Positions 26,330 to 36,311 are shown, counted from the first letter of the stretch. The stretch is 64,000 nucleotides of DNA from Lachnospiraceae bacterium (GCA_024405155.1 JAKSPC010000006.1:1-64000); one strand, 5' to 3'. The notes: generated from the sequence alone by a model not told the origin. Program-made: numbers and translations.

Positions 26330-28149
26330 TCTTCCGTCCTCCCGTTTCTGAATGCGCCCATTCCGTAATGGTCACAGCGTAAGCATCTGGAGCACTCCGC
26401 CGCGGCTTCTTCCGCCGTGAGGGGGCATGCCATGATGTCAAAATCTCCGTTTCTCTCTTCCGCCGCACGTTCCCCGGCGTCGATCCTGCCGCGGGCGGGC
26501 GCGGAGCCGGCCTTTGCCGCCGGCACTTCTACCGTGCGCTCCAGCACGTTGTCGAATCCCAGTCTGTCGTCGATGGCCGCTGCCGCCACTTTGCCGGCCT
26601 CCACGGCTCTTACCACGGTGGAAGGTCCCGTCAGGGCATCACCGCCGGCAAACACCGGCGTGCCGCCGATCTCACAGCAAAGGCAGCTTTCCTCTGCCGA
26701 GAACCGTCCCCGTTTTGCGGGAACGCCCCGCTTTACGAAGGCATCGGAATCGATCTGCTGACCGATGGCGATCACCACGATGTCGCAGAGGATCACCACA
26801 GGGTCCTTGTCGGCATCCACCGGCTTCGGTCTGCCGTGTTCCACGGGACCGGGGATCTGAGGCTTGCCCACGAAGGCAGTCACCTTTCCGTTTTCATCCT
26901 TCACGATCCGTTCGGGAGAAAGCATGGGGATCACTTCGCAGCCTTCCGCAATGGCGCCCTGTACCTCATCCGGCTGGGCCGTCATGTCTTCGATCCTTCT
27001 GCGGTATACGCATTTCACGCTCTTTGCCCCCAGGCGCTTTGCCGTACGGGTGCAGTCCATGGCCACGTTGCCGCCGCCGATGACCACCACCCGCTTCCCC
27101 TTGAAGGAAGGCGCCTTTTTATCGCCCATGCTCCTTAACAGGCTGACGGCACTGTATACGCCGTCCGCGTCCGCGCCTTCCACGGAGAGATTCGCTCCCT
27201 GGGCGCCGATGGGCAGATACACGGCATCATACTCGCGAAGGATCTCCGCGAACTTTTCTTCGTCCACGGATGTATTCAGGTATGTCTTTACGCCGGTGGA
27301 AAGGATGGCGTCGATGTCTTTATTCAGATACCTTTCCGGCAGACGGTAGCGGGGAATGCCGTAGCGCATCATACCGCCAAGCTTTGCGCGCTGCTCGAAC
27401 ACAGTGGTCTCATGACCCATGAGCTGCAGATAGTACGCCGCAGTAAGGCCGGAAGGACCTCCGCCTACGATGGCGATCTTTTTGCCGGTCTTCTCCAGGC
27501 ACTCCGGTACCGGCACATTTCCGGCATGGTCCACCGCCACGCGCTTTATTTCACGGATATTGACGGGAGCGTCCACCAGGCTCCTGCGGCAGCCGCCCTC
27601 ACAGGGGTGCTCACAGATGAGCGCGCAGGCTGCGGGGAAGGGGTTGTCATAACGGATCATGCGGATGGCATCCTTATAACGGCCCTCTTTTGTGAGAGCG
27701 ATATACGCGGGGATATCCACGTGGGCCGGGCAGGCCGCGCTGCAGGGCACGGCGTCGAAGGTCACGGTACACTCTCCTTTGGTCACGTGGGAAAGGAAGT
27801 CCTTTTCGGAAGCTTCCGTCACGGAAAGGATCTGTCTTGCCGCTTCAAAACCGATGGCACAGTCCGCACTCTGAAGGATGGTCTGTGCCAGGTCCTTAAG
27901 GACCGTAAAATCTTCCTGTTCCGCAGCCCCGGAAAGGATGTCCGAAAGGATGTCCGCTGCCCGGGCAAGGCCGATGCGGCAGGGGGTGCACTTTCCGCAG
28001 GACTGGGAAAGGCAAAGTTCCACGAAGCTTTTCAGCTGCGCCACGGGGCAGCATACGGACGCGGACGCGCGCTTTCCCGCTTCCGCGTACAGAGCGTCCA
28101 CGGCCAGCTGGGACGCGCTCTTCTTCTGCAGTTTGATCTTACGTGCCAT
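26323..28149 (-). CDS. NuoF-type Fe-S domain fused to GltD-like NAD(P)H oxidoreductase (hydrogenase partner)
   Basis: 608 residues. The N-terminus carries CGKCTPCRIG (C51, C54, C57) and C97, the NuoF N3 [4Fe-4S] motif, but lacks the NuoF FMN/NADH-binding domain. From about 130 on it is a GltD-like flavoprotein: CSAACPAHVDIPAYI and CEHPCEGGCRR Fe-S ligands, FAD motif GGGPSGLTAAYYL, NAD(P) motif VIGGGNVAMDC, and GDALTGPSTVVRAVEAGK. A cysteine tail ECSRCLRC follows. It most likely passes electrons from NAD(P)H to the [FeFe] hydrogenase encoded next to it, or the reverse. A bifurcating role with ferredoxin is possible but not shown. H element 2 lies upstream. Confidence 0.88.
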   Translation of the reverse strand: MARKIKLQKKSASQLAVDALYAEAGKRASASVCCPVAQLKSFVELCLSQSCGKCTPCRIGLARAADILSDILSGAAEQEDFTVLKDLAQTILQSADCAIGFEAARQILSVTEASEKDFLSHVTKGECTVTFDAVPCSAACPAHVDIPAYIALTKEGRYKDAIRMIRYDNPFPAACALICEHPCEGGCRRSLVDAPVNIREIKRVAVDHAGNVPVPECLEKTGKKIAIVGGGPSGLTAAYYLQLMGHETTVFEQRAKLGGMMRYGIPRYRLPERYLNKDIDAILSTGVKTYLNTSVDEEKFAEILREYDAVYLPIGAQGANLSVEGADADGVYSAVSLLRSMGDKKAPSFKGKRVVVIGGGNVAMDCTRTAKRLGAKSVKCVYRRRIEDMTAQPDEVQGAIAEGCEVIPMLSPERIVKDENGKVTAFVGKPQIPGPVEHGRPKPVDADKDPVVILCDIVVIAIGQQIDSDAFVKRGVPAKRGRFSAEESCLCCEIGGTPVFAGGDALTGPSTVVRAVEAGKVAAAAIDDRLGFDNVLERTVEVPAAKAGSAPARGRIDAGERAAEERNGDFDIMACPLTAEEAAAECSRCLRCDHYGMGAFRNGRTEEW

Positions 28150-28188
28150 TTTTGTACCTCAAAAATATTCGATGTCAGCTGCGGCGTC

Positions 28189-28347
28189 ATGCATGTGCGG
28201 GCATGCGCATTGCGGAGGCTTTTCAGATTTTCAAGATTTCCCAGACCGGAGTGCGAGGGAAACCAAGGTTCCCGAGCGCTTACGAAGGTCGCAGGAAAAC
28301 TTAGAAAATCGAAAAACGGAGCAACCAGCGCTTGCACGTACATGCAT
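28189..28347. repeat. H element copy 2 (covarying long hairpin)
   Basis: About 159 bp between the U32 C-terminal gene and the hydrogenase flavoprotein. Copy-specific outer arms ATGCATGT..ACATGCAT pair with each other. Conserved inner arms follow (GCGCATTGCGGAGGCTTTTC and GAAAATCGAAAAACGGAGC). The apical hairpin GGGAAACCAAGGTTCCC is perfect and differs from copies 1 and 3. It fills most of the 236-base gap. Confidence 0.92.
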
Positions 28348-28385
28348 GCAGCCACAGCGTATTATATATATTGTACCATAATTGC

Positions 28386-29195
28386 CTACTCCACACCACG
28401 GTGAAAATGCCCGCGGGTGTAGTTCTTCGGAACGATGCCGGCAAGGACGTTTTTCATCTCTGCGGCCGTTTCCGTGGTGAATTCATAGCGGATCGCATCC
28501 GCGCGGGTCTTTTCGACCTCGTCTGTAAGGTCATAAAGCACCGTGGGGACGCTGTTGTATACGGTGTTGTAACAGAACCGGCAGGTGTTTTTCACCGGCA
28601 TCATGGCGCCGGTCCGGTCTTTCAGGTATAAAACGCCTTCCCTTCTGTCGCAGCGAAGGGACGTCCTTCGGATGCACTGGGCGCTTACCATGAGGGGCGC
28701 TCTGCCATACACCACCAGTTCCGCGGGATGTCCGGTTTCCTTAAGCTGTGCGATCTCCCGGAAGTTAAGTTCCAGCGAGAACGTCTTCCGGTAGTCGGGG
28801 ATCCCGGTGAGCAGTTCCAGCTCTCCGTCCGTTACGGCGTTAAACACGTAGACGGTGTGATCCAGGGTGATCTCCCCCGGCTCTGTGACCGTTTCCGAAA
28901 GCCACAGTACGCTTTCCACGCTGCGGCACAGATATCCGTCGAAGCCCGCCTCCCGGATGAAAGCCCCGTTTTCCAGAGACCATTTTTCCGCTTTTTCCCG
29001 CCAGATATGGGGGAGCCGGAGCCATATCTTCTTTCCGATGCCGCCTTTTCCCTTGTGGGCCGCCTTTACCAGCTCCCCGAAAGAAGACACGGCAAACAGC
29101 CCAGCATCCACGTAGATCCCGTCGATGCCCGGCAGTTCACATGCCGTCTTAAACTGTTCCTCCGTTTCCACGGAGACTCTTACGGATCGCCTCAT
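28386..29195 (-). CDS. U32 peptidase-related C-terminal domain protein
   Basis: 269 residues resembling the second half of the long clostridial U32/DUF3656 proteins: VRVSVETEEQFKTACELPG opens a TIM-like half, and MVSAQCIRRTSLRC plus KNTCRFCYNTVYN give four cysteines that could hold a [4Fe-4S] cluster with the partner. The reading frame overlaps the U32 gene upstream by 47 bases and is in the +1 frame relative to it. A weak GGAAG precedes the ATG at 29195. It may be a natural split subunit, a programmed frameshift product, or the result of a frameshift mutation or sequencing error. Confidence 0.7.
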   Translation of the reverse strand: MRRSVRVSVETEEQFKTACELPGIDGIYVDAGLFAVSSFGELVKAAHKGKGGIGKKIWLRLPHIWREKAEKWSLENGAFIREAGFDGYLCRSVESVLWLSETVTEPGEITLDHTVYVFNAVTDGELELLTGIPDYRKTFSLELNFREIAQLKETGHPAELVVYGRAPLMVSAQCIRRTSLRCDRREGVLYLKDRTGAMMPVKNTCRFCYNTVYNSVPTVLYDLTDEVEKTRADAIRYEFTTETAAEMKNVLAGIVPKNYTRGHFHRGVE

Positions 29196-30486
29196 AAAGT
29201 TCTTCCACTGCCTGTCTTCTCAGTGCCTTCAGTTCTCCGGAGGGCACAAATATGTCTTCTTCCGCCTCAATGGTCTCTTCCACCGGTTCCAGTTCCGTGG
29301 TGCCGAAACCAAAGAGTTTTTCCCGGATCACGTCTTCCGTCACCGGACGGCTCCCGGCCTGCTGGACTTCCTGCCCCCTTACCGTCACGCTCTCCCCGCC
29401 GCCGGCTTCCGAAATCGTAAGGCTTGCGGGGGTCCCTTTTCTGAGGACCGCTTTCACCCGTACCGGGATCTTTCCGGATATGTCAAGGTATTTTTCCGTG
29501 ATCTCTTCCACCACTTTTGCGTCCGGCACTCTGAGCTCTTCCTTTTCGGTAAGCTGCACCATGTCCCGGCCGTTCTTTCCGTCCAGATATCCGTCGGTGG
29601 TGCCGCCCCGGTCGAAGATCTCGCCAAGCCTTCTCATGTCTTCGGCAAACTCCGCTTCGTCCCGGTCCGCGGGGGCCTTATCCAGCCATTTGCGGTAAAT
29701 GCCCGTCACTCCGGCCACGTACAGAGGGGATTTCATCCTGCCTTCTATCTTTAAGGAGCATACCCCGGCTTCCTCCAGTTCGGAAAGCCTTCCCAGGGTG
29801 TTCAGATCTTTCATGGAAAGCACGTAATTCTCGTCCTCGCCGCCGATGGGGCGCCGGTTCTCGTCCAGCACTTCATAGGGCAGACGGCAGGGGCCGGCAC
29901 AACGGCCGCGGTTTCCGCTGCGGCCTCCTATCATGGAGCTCATGAGGCACTGCCCGGAGTAACTGTAGCAAAGGGCGCCGTGGATGAATGCCTCCACCTC
30001 GATGCCGGTATCCGCAATGGCACGAAGCTCCTTAAGGCTCAGTTCCCTGGCAGGGACCACTCTCACTGCCCCCAGTTCCTTAAGCCGCCTTGCATACCGG
30101 GGACCCGTCACCGCCGCCTGGGTACTTACGTGAAGGGGCACTTCCGGGAACACCTTTTTCAGATGCGCCATCAGGCCCGGATCCTGTACGATGAAGGCGT
30201 CGATGCCCTGTTCCACATAGGGCCGCAGGTATTCTTCGATGCCGGAAAGCTCCTTTTCTTTCATGAGGGTGTTTACCGTCATGTACACCTTCACCCGGTG
30301 CAGATGGCAGTAGGAAAGGGCCTTCATGAGGGGCGTTTCGGCCTCTTCTTTTTCCATGCCGTCGGCGCTGGACTTTGCGTAGGCGCGTGCAGAAAAAAGC
30401 GGACCACCCATGTAAATGGCGTCCGCTCCCGCATTCACTGCCGCTTTCGCTGCCTCAAAAGATCCTGCCGGCGCAAGTAATTCCAT
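29149..30486 (-). CDS. peptidase U32 family protein (RlhA/TrhP-like)
   Basis: 445 residues. MELLAPAGSFEAAKAAVNAGADAIYMGG is the N-terminal signature. EAFIHGALCYSYSGQCLMSS, then RSGNRGRCAGPCRLPY contain the cysteines thought to bind an Fe-S cluster in U32 RNA hydroxylases. Family members YegQ/TrhP and RlhA hydroxylate tRNA or 23S rRNA rather than act as proteases, so an RNA-modifying role is likely. Downstream of zapA by 5 bases. The C-terminal half found in many clostridial relatives is here a separate overlapping ORF. Confidence 0.85.
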   Translation of the reverse strand: MELLAPAGSFEAAKAAVNAGADAIYMGGPLFSARAYAKSSADGMEKEEAETPLMKALSYCHLHRVKVYMTVNTLMKEKELSGIEEYLRPYVEQGIDAFIVQDPGLMAHLKKVFPEVPLHVSTQAAVTGPRYARRLKELGAVRVVPARELSLKELRAIADTGIEVEAFIHGALCYSYSGQCLMSSMIGGRSGNRGRCAGPCRLPYEVLDENRRPIGGEDENYVLSMKDLNTLGRLSELEEAGVCSLKIEGRMKSPLYVAGVTGIYRKWLDKAPADRDEAEFAEDMRRLGEIFDRGGTTDGYLDGKNGRDMVQLTEKEELRVPDAKVVEEITEKYLDISGKIPVRVKAVLRKGTPASLTISEAGGGESVTVRGQEVQQAGSRPVTEDVIREKLFGFGTTELEPVEETIEAEEDIFVPSGELKALRRQAVEELYEAIRKSLRGNGGTV

Positions 30487-30491
30487 GTCTG

Positions 30492-30824
30492 TTACCTCTG
30501 ATTCCTCAGCGTATTTTCCAGCTTCATTTTCGCGCTGGCAACGTCATGCCTCGCCGCGTAAAGTTCTTTTTCCAGTTCTTCGCACTTTTTGCGAAGTTCC
30601 GCCGCTTCATCCTTCATCTTGAAGTAATCGTCGGCAATATTCAGATTCAGAAGGAGTGCCTTGTAATCCGCGTCCAGATTCCGGTAGCCGGCCGAAGTCT
30701 TCACTTCCGCCATCTTCGTGTTGAGGTATCCGGAGATCTTCTGGATATAATCGGTATCTTCCCCTGCCAGATTGTAGATCTTGCCGTCGATGAGTACGTC
30801 TGTTCCTCTTTCCTTTCCGGTCAT
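30492..30824 (-). CDS. zapA: cell division protein ZapA
   Basis: A 110-residue FtsZ-bundling protein. VLIDGKIYNLAGEDTDYIQKISGYLNTKM is the typical globular head. From about 60 a coiled coil with Lys/Glu heptads (EAAELRKKCEELEKELYAA) forms the dimer stalk. It lies between ruvB and the U32 gene, a known clostridial neighbourhood. GGAG precedes the ATG. Confidence 0.9.
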   Translation of the reverse strand: MTGKERGTDVLIDGKIYNLAGEDTDYIQKISGYLNTKMAEVKTSAGYRNLDADYKALLLNLNIADDYFKMKDEAAELRKKCEELEKELYAARHDVASAKMKLENTLRNQR

Positions 30825-30838
30825 AGCTCCTCTCCTTT

Positions 30839-31855
<1,017 letters not shown>

Positions 31856-31890
31856 AAAAGAATCCTCTCCGTGCACGTCCGCACGCAGGT

Positions 31891-31899
31891 ATTATACCA
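31891..31899 (-). promoter_or_regulatory. extended -10 promoter of ruvB-zapA
   Basis: TGG-TATAAT on the minus strand, with the expected start about 28-30 bases before the ruvB ATG. No strong -35. This shows ruvB is transcribed separately from the nucleotidase upstream. Confidence 0.6.
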
Positions 31900-31913
31900 C
31901 AAAACAGACGGCA

Positions 31914-31946
31914 AAGTCTTTTATTTCTTGTATTTAAAGTCTTTTA
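31914..31946. repeat. 16-bp direct repeat between the nucleotidase and ruvB
   Basis: AAAGTCTTTTATTTCT occurs twice in tandem, separated by six bases, in a very A/T-rich 100-base gap at the edge of the low-G+C segment. Confidence 0.7.
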
Positions 31947-31982
31947 TTTCTCCTGACATTATCGTATTCTCCCGTTCCTTTG

Positions 31983-33533
31983 TTATTTTGTTATTTTGTT
32001 GATTCTATGCAATCCCTCGGGATCTGAGTAAAGCGATCCCGGAATGATTCCATTCAGATCATTTTTGATGTATGTTTCGATTACATCATGATCCACTCCG
32101 ATACATGAACAATCATCAGCCGTCTTTTTTATTATATCTTTATTTGCCGTCAGCAAATAATACTCTGAACCGGTAACGGAATATACTTTGTTTTCGTCTA
32201 TAGGTTCTTCCCCTATCATTACGGATCTTATCCGACTGTTAGTGTTTTCTTTCCAGGGAACCGATGCATCAATTGTAAATGTCATTCCCGATACTGCCGG
32301 ACCGGCAGGGGTATAAGCGGGATAATTTCTCAGATTATATTCCAAAACTTCAATGATCTGCCGGCCGCTCAGTTCTGTGGTATATACCTTAAGGTTCCAT
32401 GGATACAGATTACATATGTCAAGTCTGGTAACCGTTCCCGGAAACAGCCCCACCCTGGCACTGTCAAAATTCAGAATTGCAATGTCTGTTTTTCCGGCCG
32501 CACGAAACGCATCCGCAAGAAGATCCGTGGAATTGTATTCAATACAATCTACATACTGAGGAAATGTCATCGGATCATAAACGCATAATGTACATTCCGA
32601 TTCTCCTACTTTCACCAGGTACGGCTGCATTGTCTCATCACATTGTTTCACGAACCTGTTACAGGCGTCCCTGACCATTGCAGCACTTTTCAATACAGGA
32701 TCCTTCATTTCCGATTCCAATTCATCAACGGTTTTTAATTGAAAGCTGTATCGGATCTTTTCCGATTCACAATCAAGTATGAGTTTTCCCATATACTTTA
32801 GGCCTGTACCGGTTTCATACACAGGAACACTTTTTCCTTCCCTGTCCCTGTATGATAAAATCCGTTCTTCTGCATCATTTACAGCATGGTCATGGGCATT
32901 CAGATATACGTCTATCCCTGCATTATTCTCTATGATTGCTTTTACATCATGTCCGGTATGTCCGACTGCTATGATATAATCCGCTCCTTCCTCCGTGGCG
33001 TCGGCGATTGCTTTCTGCACCTTTTTCATATACGCATCTTCTGTTTTTTCATATTCTATCCCGATCAGCGCAATATGATGCCTGCCAACCTCCAGAACTT
33101 TGTATGCCTCATATGGAAATTCTTTTTCACCTGTGCCGGTCCCGATAAAGTTACAGGTGATCCATTCAAAACCGGCACTGTTTGCGTTTTCAACGAATGC
33201 ATCCATTCCATAATCATAATCATGATTTCCGGGAACAGCATAATCATATCCTGCTGCATTCATAAGCCGGATCATCGTTGCTCCCTTATCTGACGCTCCC
33301 GCAGGATTTCCCTGAACGAAATCTCCTCCGTCAACAAGAACTATATTGATTCCGTTACCTTTTAAGGTTTCTTTATATGCAGCTATTGTCGGGTAATTCG
33401 CGTAACTGCAATGGACATCGTTTGTATATAGTATTGTTAGCGAAGACTCGTTGTTTTGCTTTTCTGAACAGGCACAAAAGAGTCCCGATGAAAATACCAG
33501 GCATGCCGCAATAATCAGTACTTCTCTCAACAT
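31983..33533 (-). CDS. surface lipoprotein, bifunctional metallophosphatase/5'-nucleotidase
   Basis: 516 residues of the UshA/5'-nucleotidase family. A signal peptide ends in LFCAC, a lipobox, so the mature enzyme is lipid-anchored outside the cell. Metal motifs TNDVHCS (about 36), DGGDFVQGN and GNHDYDYG, then GHTGHD and NAHDHA (GH-type ligands), define the metallophosphatase domain. The C-terminal half has the substrate-binding domain (LDICNLYPWNLKVYTTELSG). It should remove phosphate from extracellular nucleotides. Three lines I counted inside give about 41 % G+C against 53-60 % in neighbours, so it is likely a transferred gene. Confidence 0.85.
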   Translation of the reverse strand: MLREVLIIAACLVFSSGLFCACSEKQNNESSLTILYTNDVHCSYANYPTIAAYKETLKGNGINIVLVDGGDFVQGNPAGASDKGATMIRLMNAAGYDYAVPGNHDYDYGMDAFVENANSAGFEWITCNFIGTGTGEKEFPYEAYKVLEVGRHHIALIGIEYEKTEDAYMKKVQKAIADATEEGADYIIAVGHTGHDVKAIIENNAGIDVYLNAHDHAVNDAEERILSYRDREGKSVPVYETGTGLKYMGKLILDCESEKIRYSFQLKTVDELESEMKDPVLKSAAMVRDACNRFVKQCDETMQPYLVKVGESECTLCVYDPMTFPQYVDCIEYNSTDLLADAFRAAGKTDIAILNFDSARVGLFPGTVTRLDICNLYPWNLKVYTTELSGRQIIEVLEYNLRNYPAYTPAGPAVSGMTFTIDASVPWKENTNSRIRSVMIGEEPIDENKVYSVTGSEYYLLTANKDIIKKTADDCSCIGVDHDVIETYIKNDLNGIIPGSLYSDPEGLHRINKITK

Positions 33534-33556
33534 TCACCGATCCCCTACATCTTTGA

Positions 33557-33727
33557 TCATTTTTTTTCGCGCTTTATGATATCCAGGTTGCCGGGATCGT
33601 CGAAAATGACGGCACCGTCAAGCGGGAGTTTTTCGCCTTCGCCATATTGAGCAAGGGGATCTTCCTTTTTGCGTGCGAGTTCCTGAAGATATTTCAAGAG
33701 TTCCGGATCATTTCTGTTATCTGACAT
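33557..33727 (-). CDS. small uncharacterised protein (56 residues)
   Basis: An ORF too short for most gene finders: MSDNRNDPELLKYLQELARK, then an acidic middle with GEGEKLPLDGAVIFDDPGNL and a basic tail ending KREKK. ACAGGAGG lies 9 bases before the ATG, an excellent binding site. It precedes the nucleotidase lipoprotein by 23 bases and is probably cotranscribed. Soluble, charged, no signal peptide. I do not recognise it. Confidence 0.6.
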   Translation of the reverse strand: MSDNRNDPELLKYLQELARKKEDPLAQYGEGEKLPLDGAVIFDDPGNLDIIKREKK

Positions 33728-33762
33728 TTCTTTTCCTCCTGTCCTGATTTAATATAATGTAA

Positions 33763-34043
33763 AACCGGCATGTGAGCCTCTGGGCGGTTTGAACCGTTTC
33801 CGGCTCACATAAATACTCAATGAATTTCTGCCGATTTGAACCTTTGGGGCCCTTACCCCCGTTCCGGCTCACATTGTTCTCGAAAATCCTACTGAAATTG
33901 TTCCAAAATAGTTTACATAACTTTTACCATGTGAGCCGGACGGCGTCAAATCATGCCAGCGGCTCACATGCGAGTTTTTGACCTTTTTCAGCGTGTGAGC
34001 CGGAGCGGCCATAATGTGCTCTGCGGCTCACATTACAGTTTCT
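33763..34043. repeat. R element copy 2 (ATGTGAGCC inverted-repeat array)
   Basis: The most regular copy, about 281 bp, in the gap between the 56-residue ORF and the DEDD exonuclease. Words in order: ATGTGAGCC, GGCTCACAT, GGCTCACAT, ATGTGAGCC, GGCTCACAT, GTGTGAGCC, GGCTCACAT. The first hairpin has an inner CGGTTTGAACCG stem that differs from, but is structurally like, those in the other copies. This is all I see in the 382-base gap. Confidence 0.93.
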
Positions 34044-34109
34044 AACAGGTCAGGCTGGTGGTTGATGTGAGAAAACCGACATCGAAAGGAACAAAAAGGG
34101 CGCGATGAT

Positions 34110-35258
34110 CTACAATGCTGCCAGCAGCAGCTCTTTCCATTTTTCGCCGTCGGCCAGGGCTTCTTCGGTAAGTTCCGCATACCGGGTGCCGTCCTTGGTC
34201 TCATGAAAGACCGGCACAAAGACCGGCGCAGGCTCCTGGAAGAACCGCCCCTCTTTTCTGGTATAACAGGTGGCAGCCGTCGCTTTCACCCGGTGATCTG
34301 CCGGAACGAAGGAGGCCAGGGACTTGTGAACGGCCCGGTCTTCCGCCGGCAGGTAGTAGTAGTTTTTATAGTCAACGAAATAGTAACGGAGCTCGCCGCA
34401 ATAGATATCCAGGCAAAGTTCCAGAAGCAGCGGATCCTCGCCGGATGCGGAAACGGTCATGCCCGGTCTTTCCTTGTAGAGCTCCTTCGGAAGGGACGTG
34501 CGGAGCTTAAACTTCACGTCCAGCACCAGGCCGCTCTTTCCCTTCACCTTCGGCACTTCGATCACTTCCGCGCTGAGGAAATCAAAGTCTCCGTCCTTTA
34601 ACAGCCGGTAGCCGTACAGTTCCATGACCTTCGGCATGTCCGCCACGTCTTCCGCATTATGCAGAAGAAGGCATTTCAGGCAGTTCTCTTTCAGTTCGTC
34701 GTTTAATTCGTTATCCTCACAGCCGCCCTTCAGGATGTTTTTAAGGCGCAGGAACTCTTCGTACACGTAGATGAGCTCGCCGCCGTCATAGGTGTCCTCC
34801 CGGCAGATGCCGCACAGCTTTTCCACGGTCTTTAACCGCATGTTGGGCGTGCCCATGATCTCCTTGCAGGGCTTTATGAACCGGTACAGATCAAAACTGA
34901 TGGTATTCTGAAAAATGTCTCCCAGTCCGTACTGGGTCCCCACGGACTTAAGGTAGGGGATGTCGAACGTATCGCCGTTGTAGGAAACGAGGATGGGCCT
35001 GCCGGCAGACGCCCGGGAATTCACCAGGTCTTTAAAAGATCTGAGCACCACCATCTCCTCACCGGGCGTTTCGGCAAAGAACTGCCGAAGCACCCAGCCG
35101 CCGTCCTCAAAAGTGGCCGTGCCGATAAGATAAAGCTGAGAGCTCCCTGCCTTAAGCCCCGTGGTCTCGATGTCAAAAAACACGATCCTCTCTTTCGGGC
35201 CGACAAGGGAAAAATCAAAAGCGGATTCTGTTGTGATCTTCTGTTCTGTTTTTATCAT
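34110..35258 (-). CDS. YprB-like ribonuclease H-fold 3'-5' exonuclease
   Basis: 382 residues. VFFDIETTGLKAGSSQLYLIG (about 27) has the DxE of a DEDD exonuclease, SYNGDTFDIPYLKS near 95 has the second acidic motif, and LLHNAEDVADM near 188 the third (D with a Y/H-type region). This is the ribonuclease H-like domain of YprB. The C-terminal 160 residues are of unknown fold. Likely a nucleic-acid processing enzyme. It follows apbE by 4 bases. Confidence 0.75.
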   Translation of the reverse strand: MIKTEQKITTESAFDFSLVGPKERIVFFDIETTGLKAGSSQLYLIGTATFEDGGWVLRQFFAETPGEEMVVLRSFKDLVNSRASAGRPILVSYNGDTFDIPYLKSVGTQYGLGDIFQNTISFDLYRFIKPCKEIMGTPNMRLKTVEKLCGICREDTYDGGELIYVYEEFLRLKNILKGGCEDNELNDELKENCLKCLLLHNAEDVADMPKVMELYGYRLLKDGDFDFLSAEVIEVPKVKGKSGLVLDVKFKLRTSLPKELYKERPGMTVSASGEDPLLLELCLDIYCGELRYYFVDYKNYYYLPAEDRAVHKSLASFVPADHRVKATAATCYTRKEGRFFQEPAPVFVPVFHETKDGTRYAELTEEALADGEKWKELLLAAL

Positions 35259-35262
35259 AATA

Positions 35263-36261
35263 TTATTCTTCTATGTAGAACGCCTTATAATCCGTCTGGT
35301 GCGCGGCATTCCAGGCGGAAAGCATGGTCTCTGCCTTATCCCGTCCGAGGACCAGGGCTGCCGTGGCCAGACAGTCGCAGACGAAGGAGGACGGGCCGGA
35401 AACGGTGACGCTTGCAAGGCCCGATCTTGCCGGATAGCCGGTGTCGGGATCCAGGATGTGATGATACCGAACGCCGTCTGCTTCAAAATACCGCTCGTAG
35501 GTGCCTGCGGTGACCACGGAAATGTCATCCGCTTCCAGAGCCGTCACGGCTGCCTCTTTCCCGGAAGGGTCTTTTACGCCGATGCGAAACGGCGTGCCGT
35601 CCGCATTCTTACCCACGGTCTGTATGTTGCCGCCCAGGTCGATGATGGCGGAAGTGACGCCCGCGCTCACCAGCTCTTCCTTCATCCGGTCGGCGATATA
35701 GCCTTTTGCAAAAGCGCCGGGTTCTATTTTCGTTTCTTCATTTCCTGCGGCGAAATAAGCCTCTCCGCCCGAAACTTCTGCCCCGCTGATCTCCCAGGAG
35801 GCATTTTGGCTTTTATGAAGAGCGTCTGCCACTTCTGATACCTCGGGGACCGTGGTGCGGTTTTTGATGTCCCACAGTTTTGTGAGGGGACGGATGCCGG
35901 GCCAGAGGGCGCCGCCGGTAAACGTTTCCATCTCTTTTGCCTGCGCCAGCATGTCCGCGGTCTCGGCGGAAATCCGTACTTGCGCTTCACTTCTGTGATT
36001 GATGTTCCAGATGTCGGAGCCTTCCCGGTTGGCGTCAAGAAGGTCGTCGTATCTGCGGAGCACCATGGCGGCACGGTCTGCCGCTTCGGAAAGATCGCCG
36101 TCCCCGGCGTATACGGTAATGGCACAGAAGGTATCCAACGCGTAGACGTCTTTTATCACCGGCTCTGCCCGGTGCGTGCGCAGAGCAAAAAAAGCACCGG
36201 CAGCAATCACTGCCGCCGATGCGATGCCTATTCCGATGATCTTCTTTACGCTGTCTTTCAT
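35263..36261 (-). CDS. apbE: FAD:protein FMN transferase (ApbE family), membrane anchored
   Basis: About 332 residues. An N-terminal hydrophobic anchor (IIGIGIASAAVIAAGAFFA) is followed by the ApbE fold: YALDTFCAITVY, DLGGNIQTVGKNADGTPFRI near 205, the metal site in HHILDPDTGYPA and the late VSGPSSFVCDCLATAALVLG. ApbE attaches FMN to a Thr of redox proteins such as NqrB/RnfG. No rnf genes are visible here. The ATG at 36261 has no good binding site; a TTG 13 codons upstream is an alternative start. Confidence 0.88.
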   Translation of the reverse strand: MKDSVKKIIGIGIASAAVIAAGAFFALRTHRAEPVIKDVYALDTFCAITVYAGDGDLSEAADRAAMVLRRYDDLLDANREGSDIWNINHRSEAQVRISAETADMLAQAKEMETFTGGALWPGIRPLTKLWDIKNRTTVPEVSEVADALHKSQNASWEISGAEVSGGEAYFAAGNEETKIEPGAFAKGYIADRMKEELVSAGVTSAIIDLGGNIQTVGKNADGTPFRIGVKDPSGKEAAVTALEADDISVVTAGTYERYFEADGVRYHHILDPDTGYPARSGLASVTVSGPSSFVCDCLATAALVLGRDKAETMLSAWNAAHQTDYKAFYIEE

Positions 36262-36311
36262 AGTGACAAAAATGCCGTTCCCCCGCGTTTCGCCGGTCAA
36301 GTCCGGGACGA

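Noticed and set aside
31921..31959. A 12-codon ORF with a GGAG-like site upstream of ruvB
   Set aside because: Too short to support, lies on the tandem AAAGTCTTTTATTTCT repeat, and shows no regulatory features.
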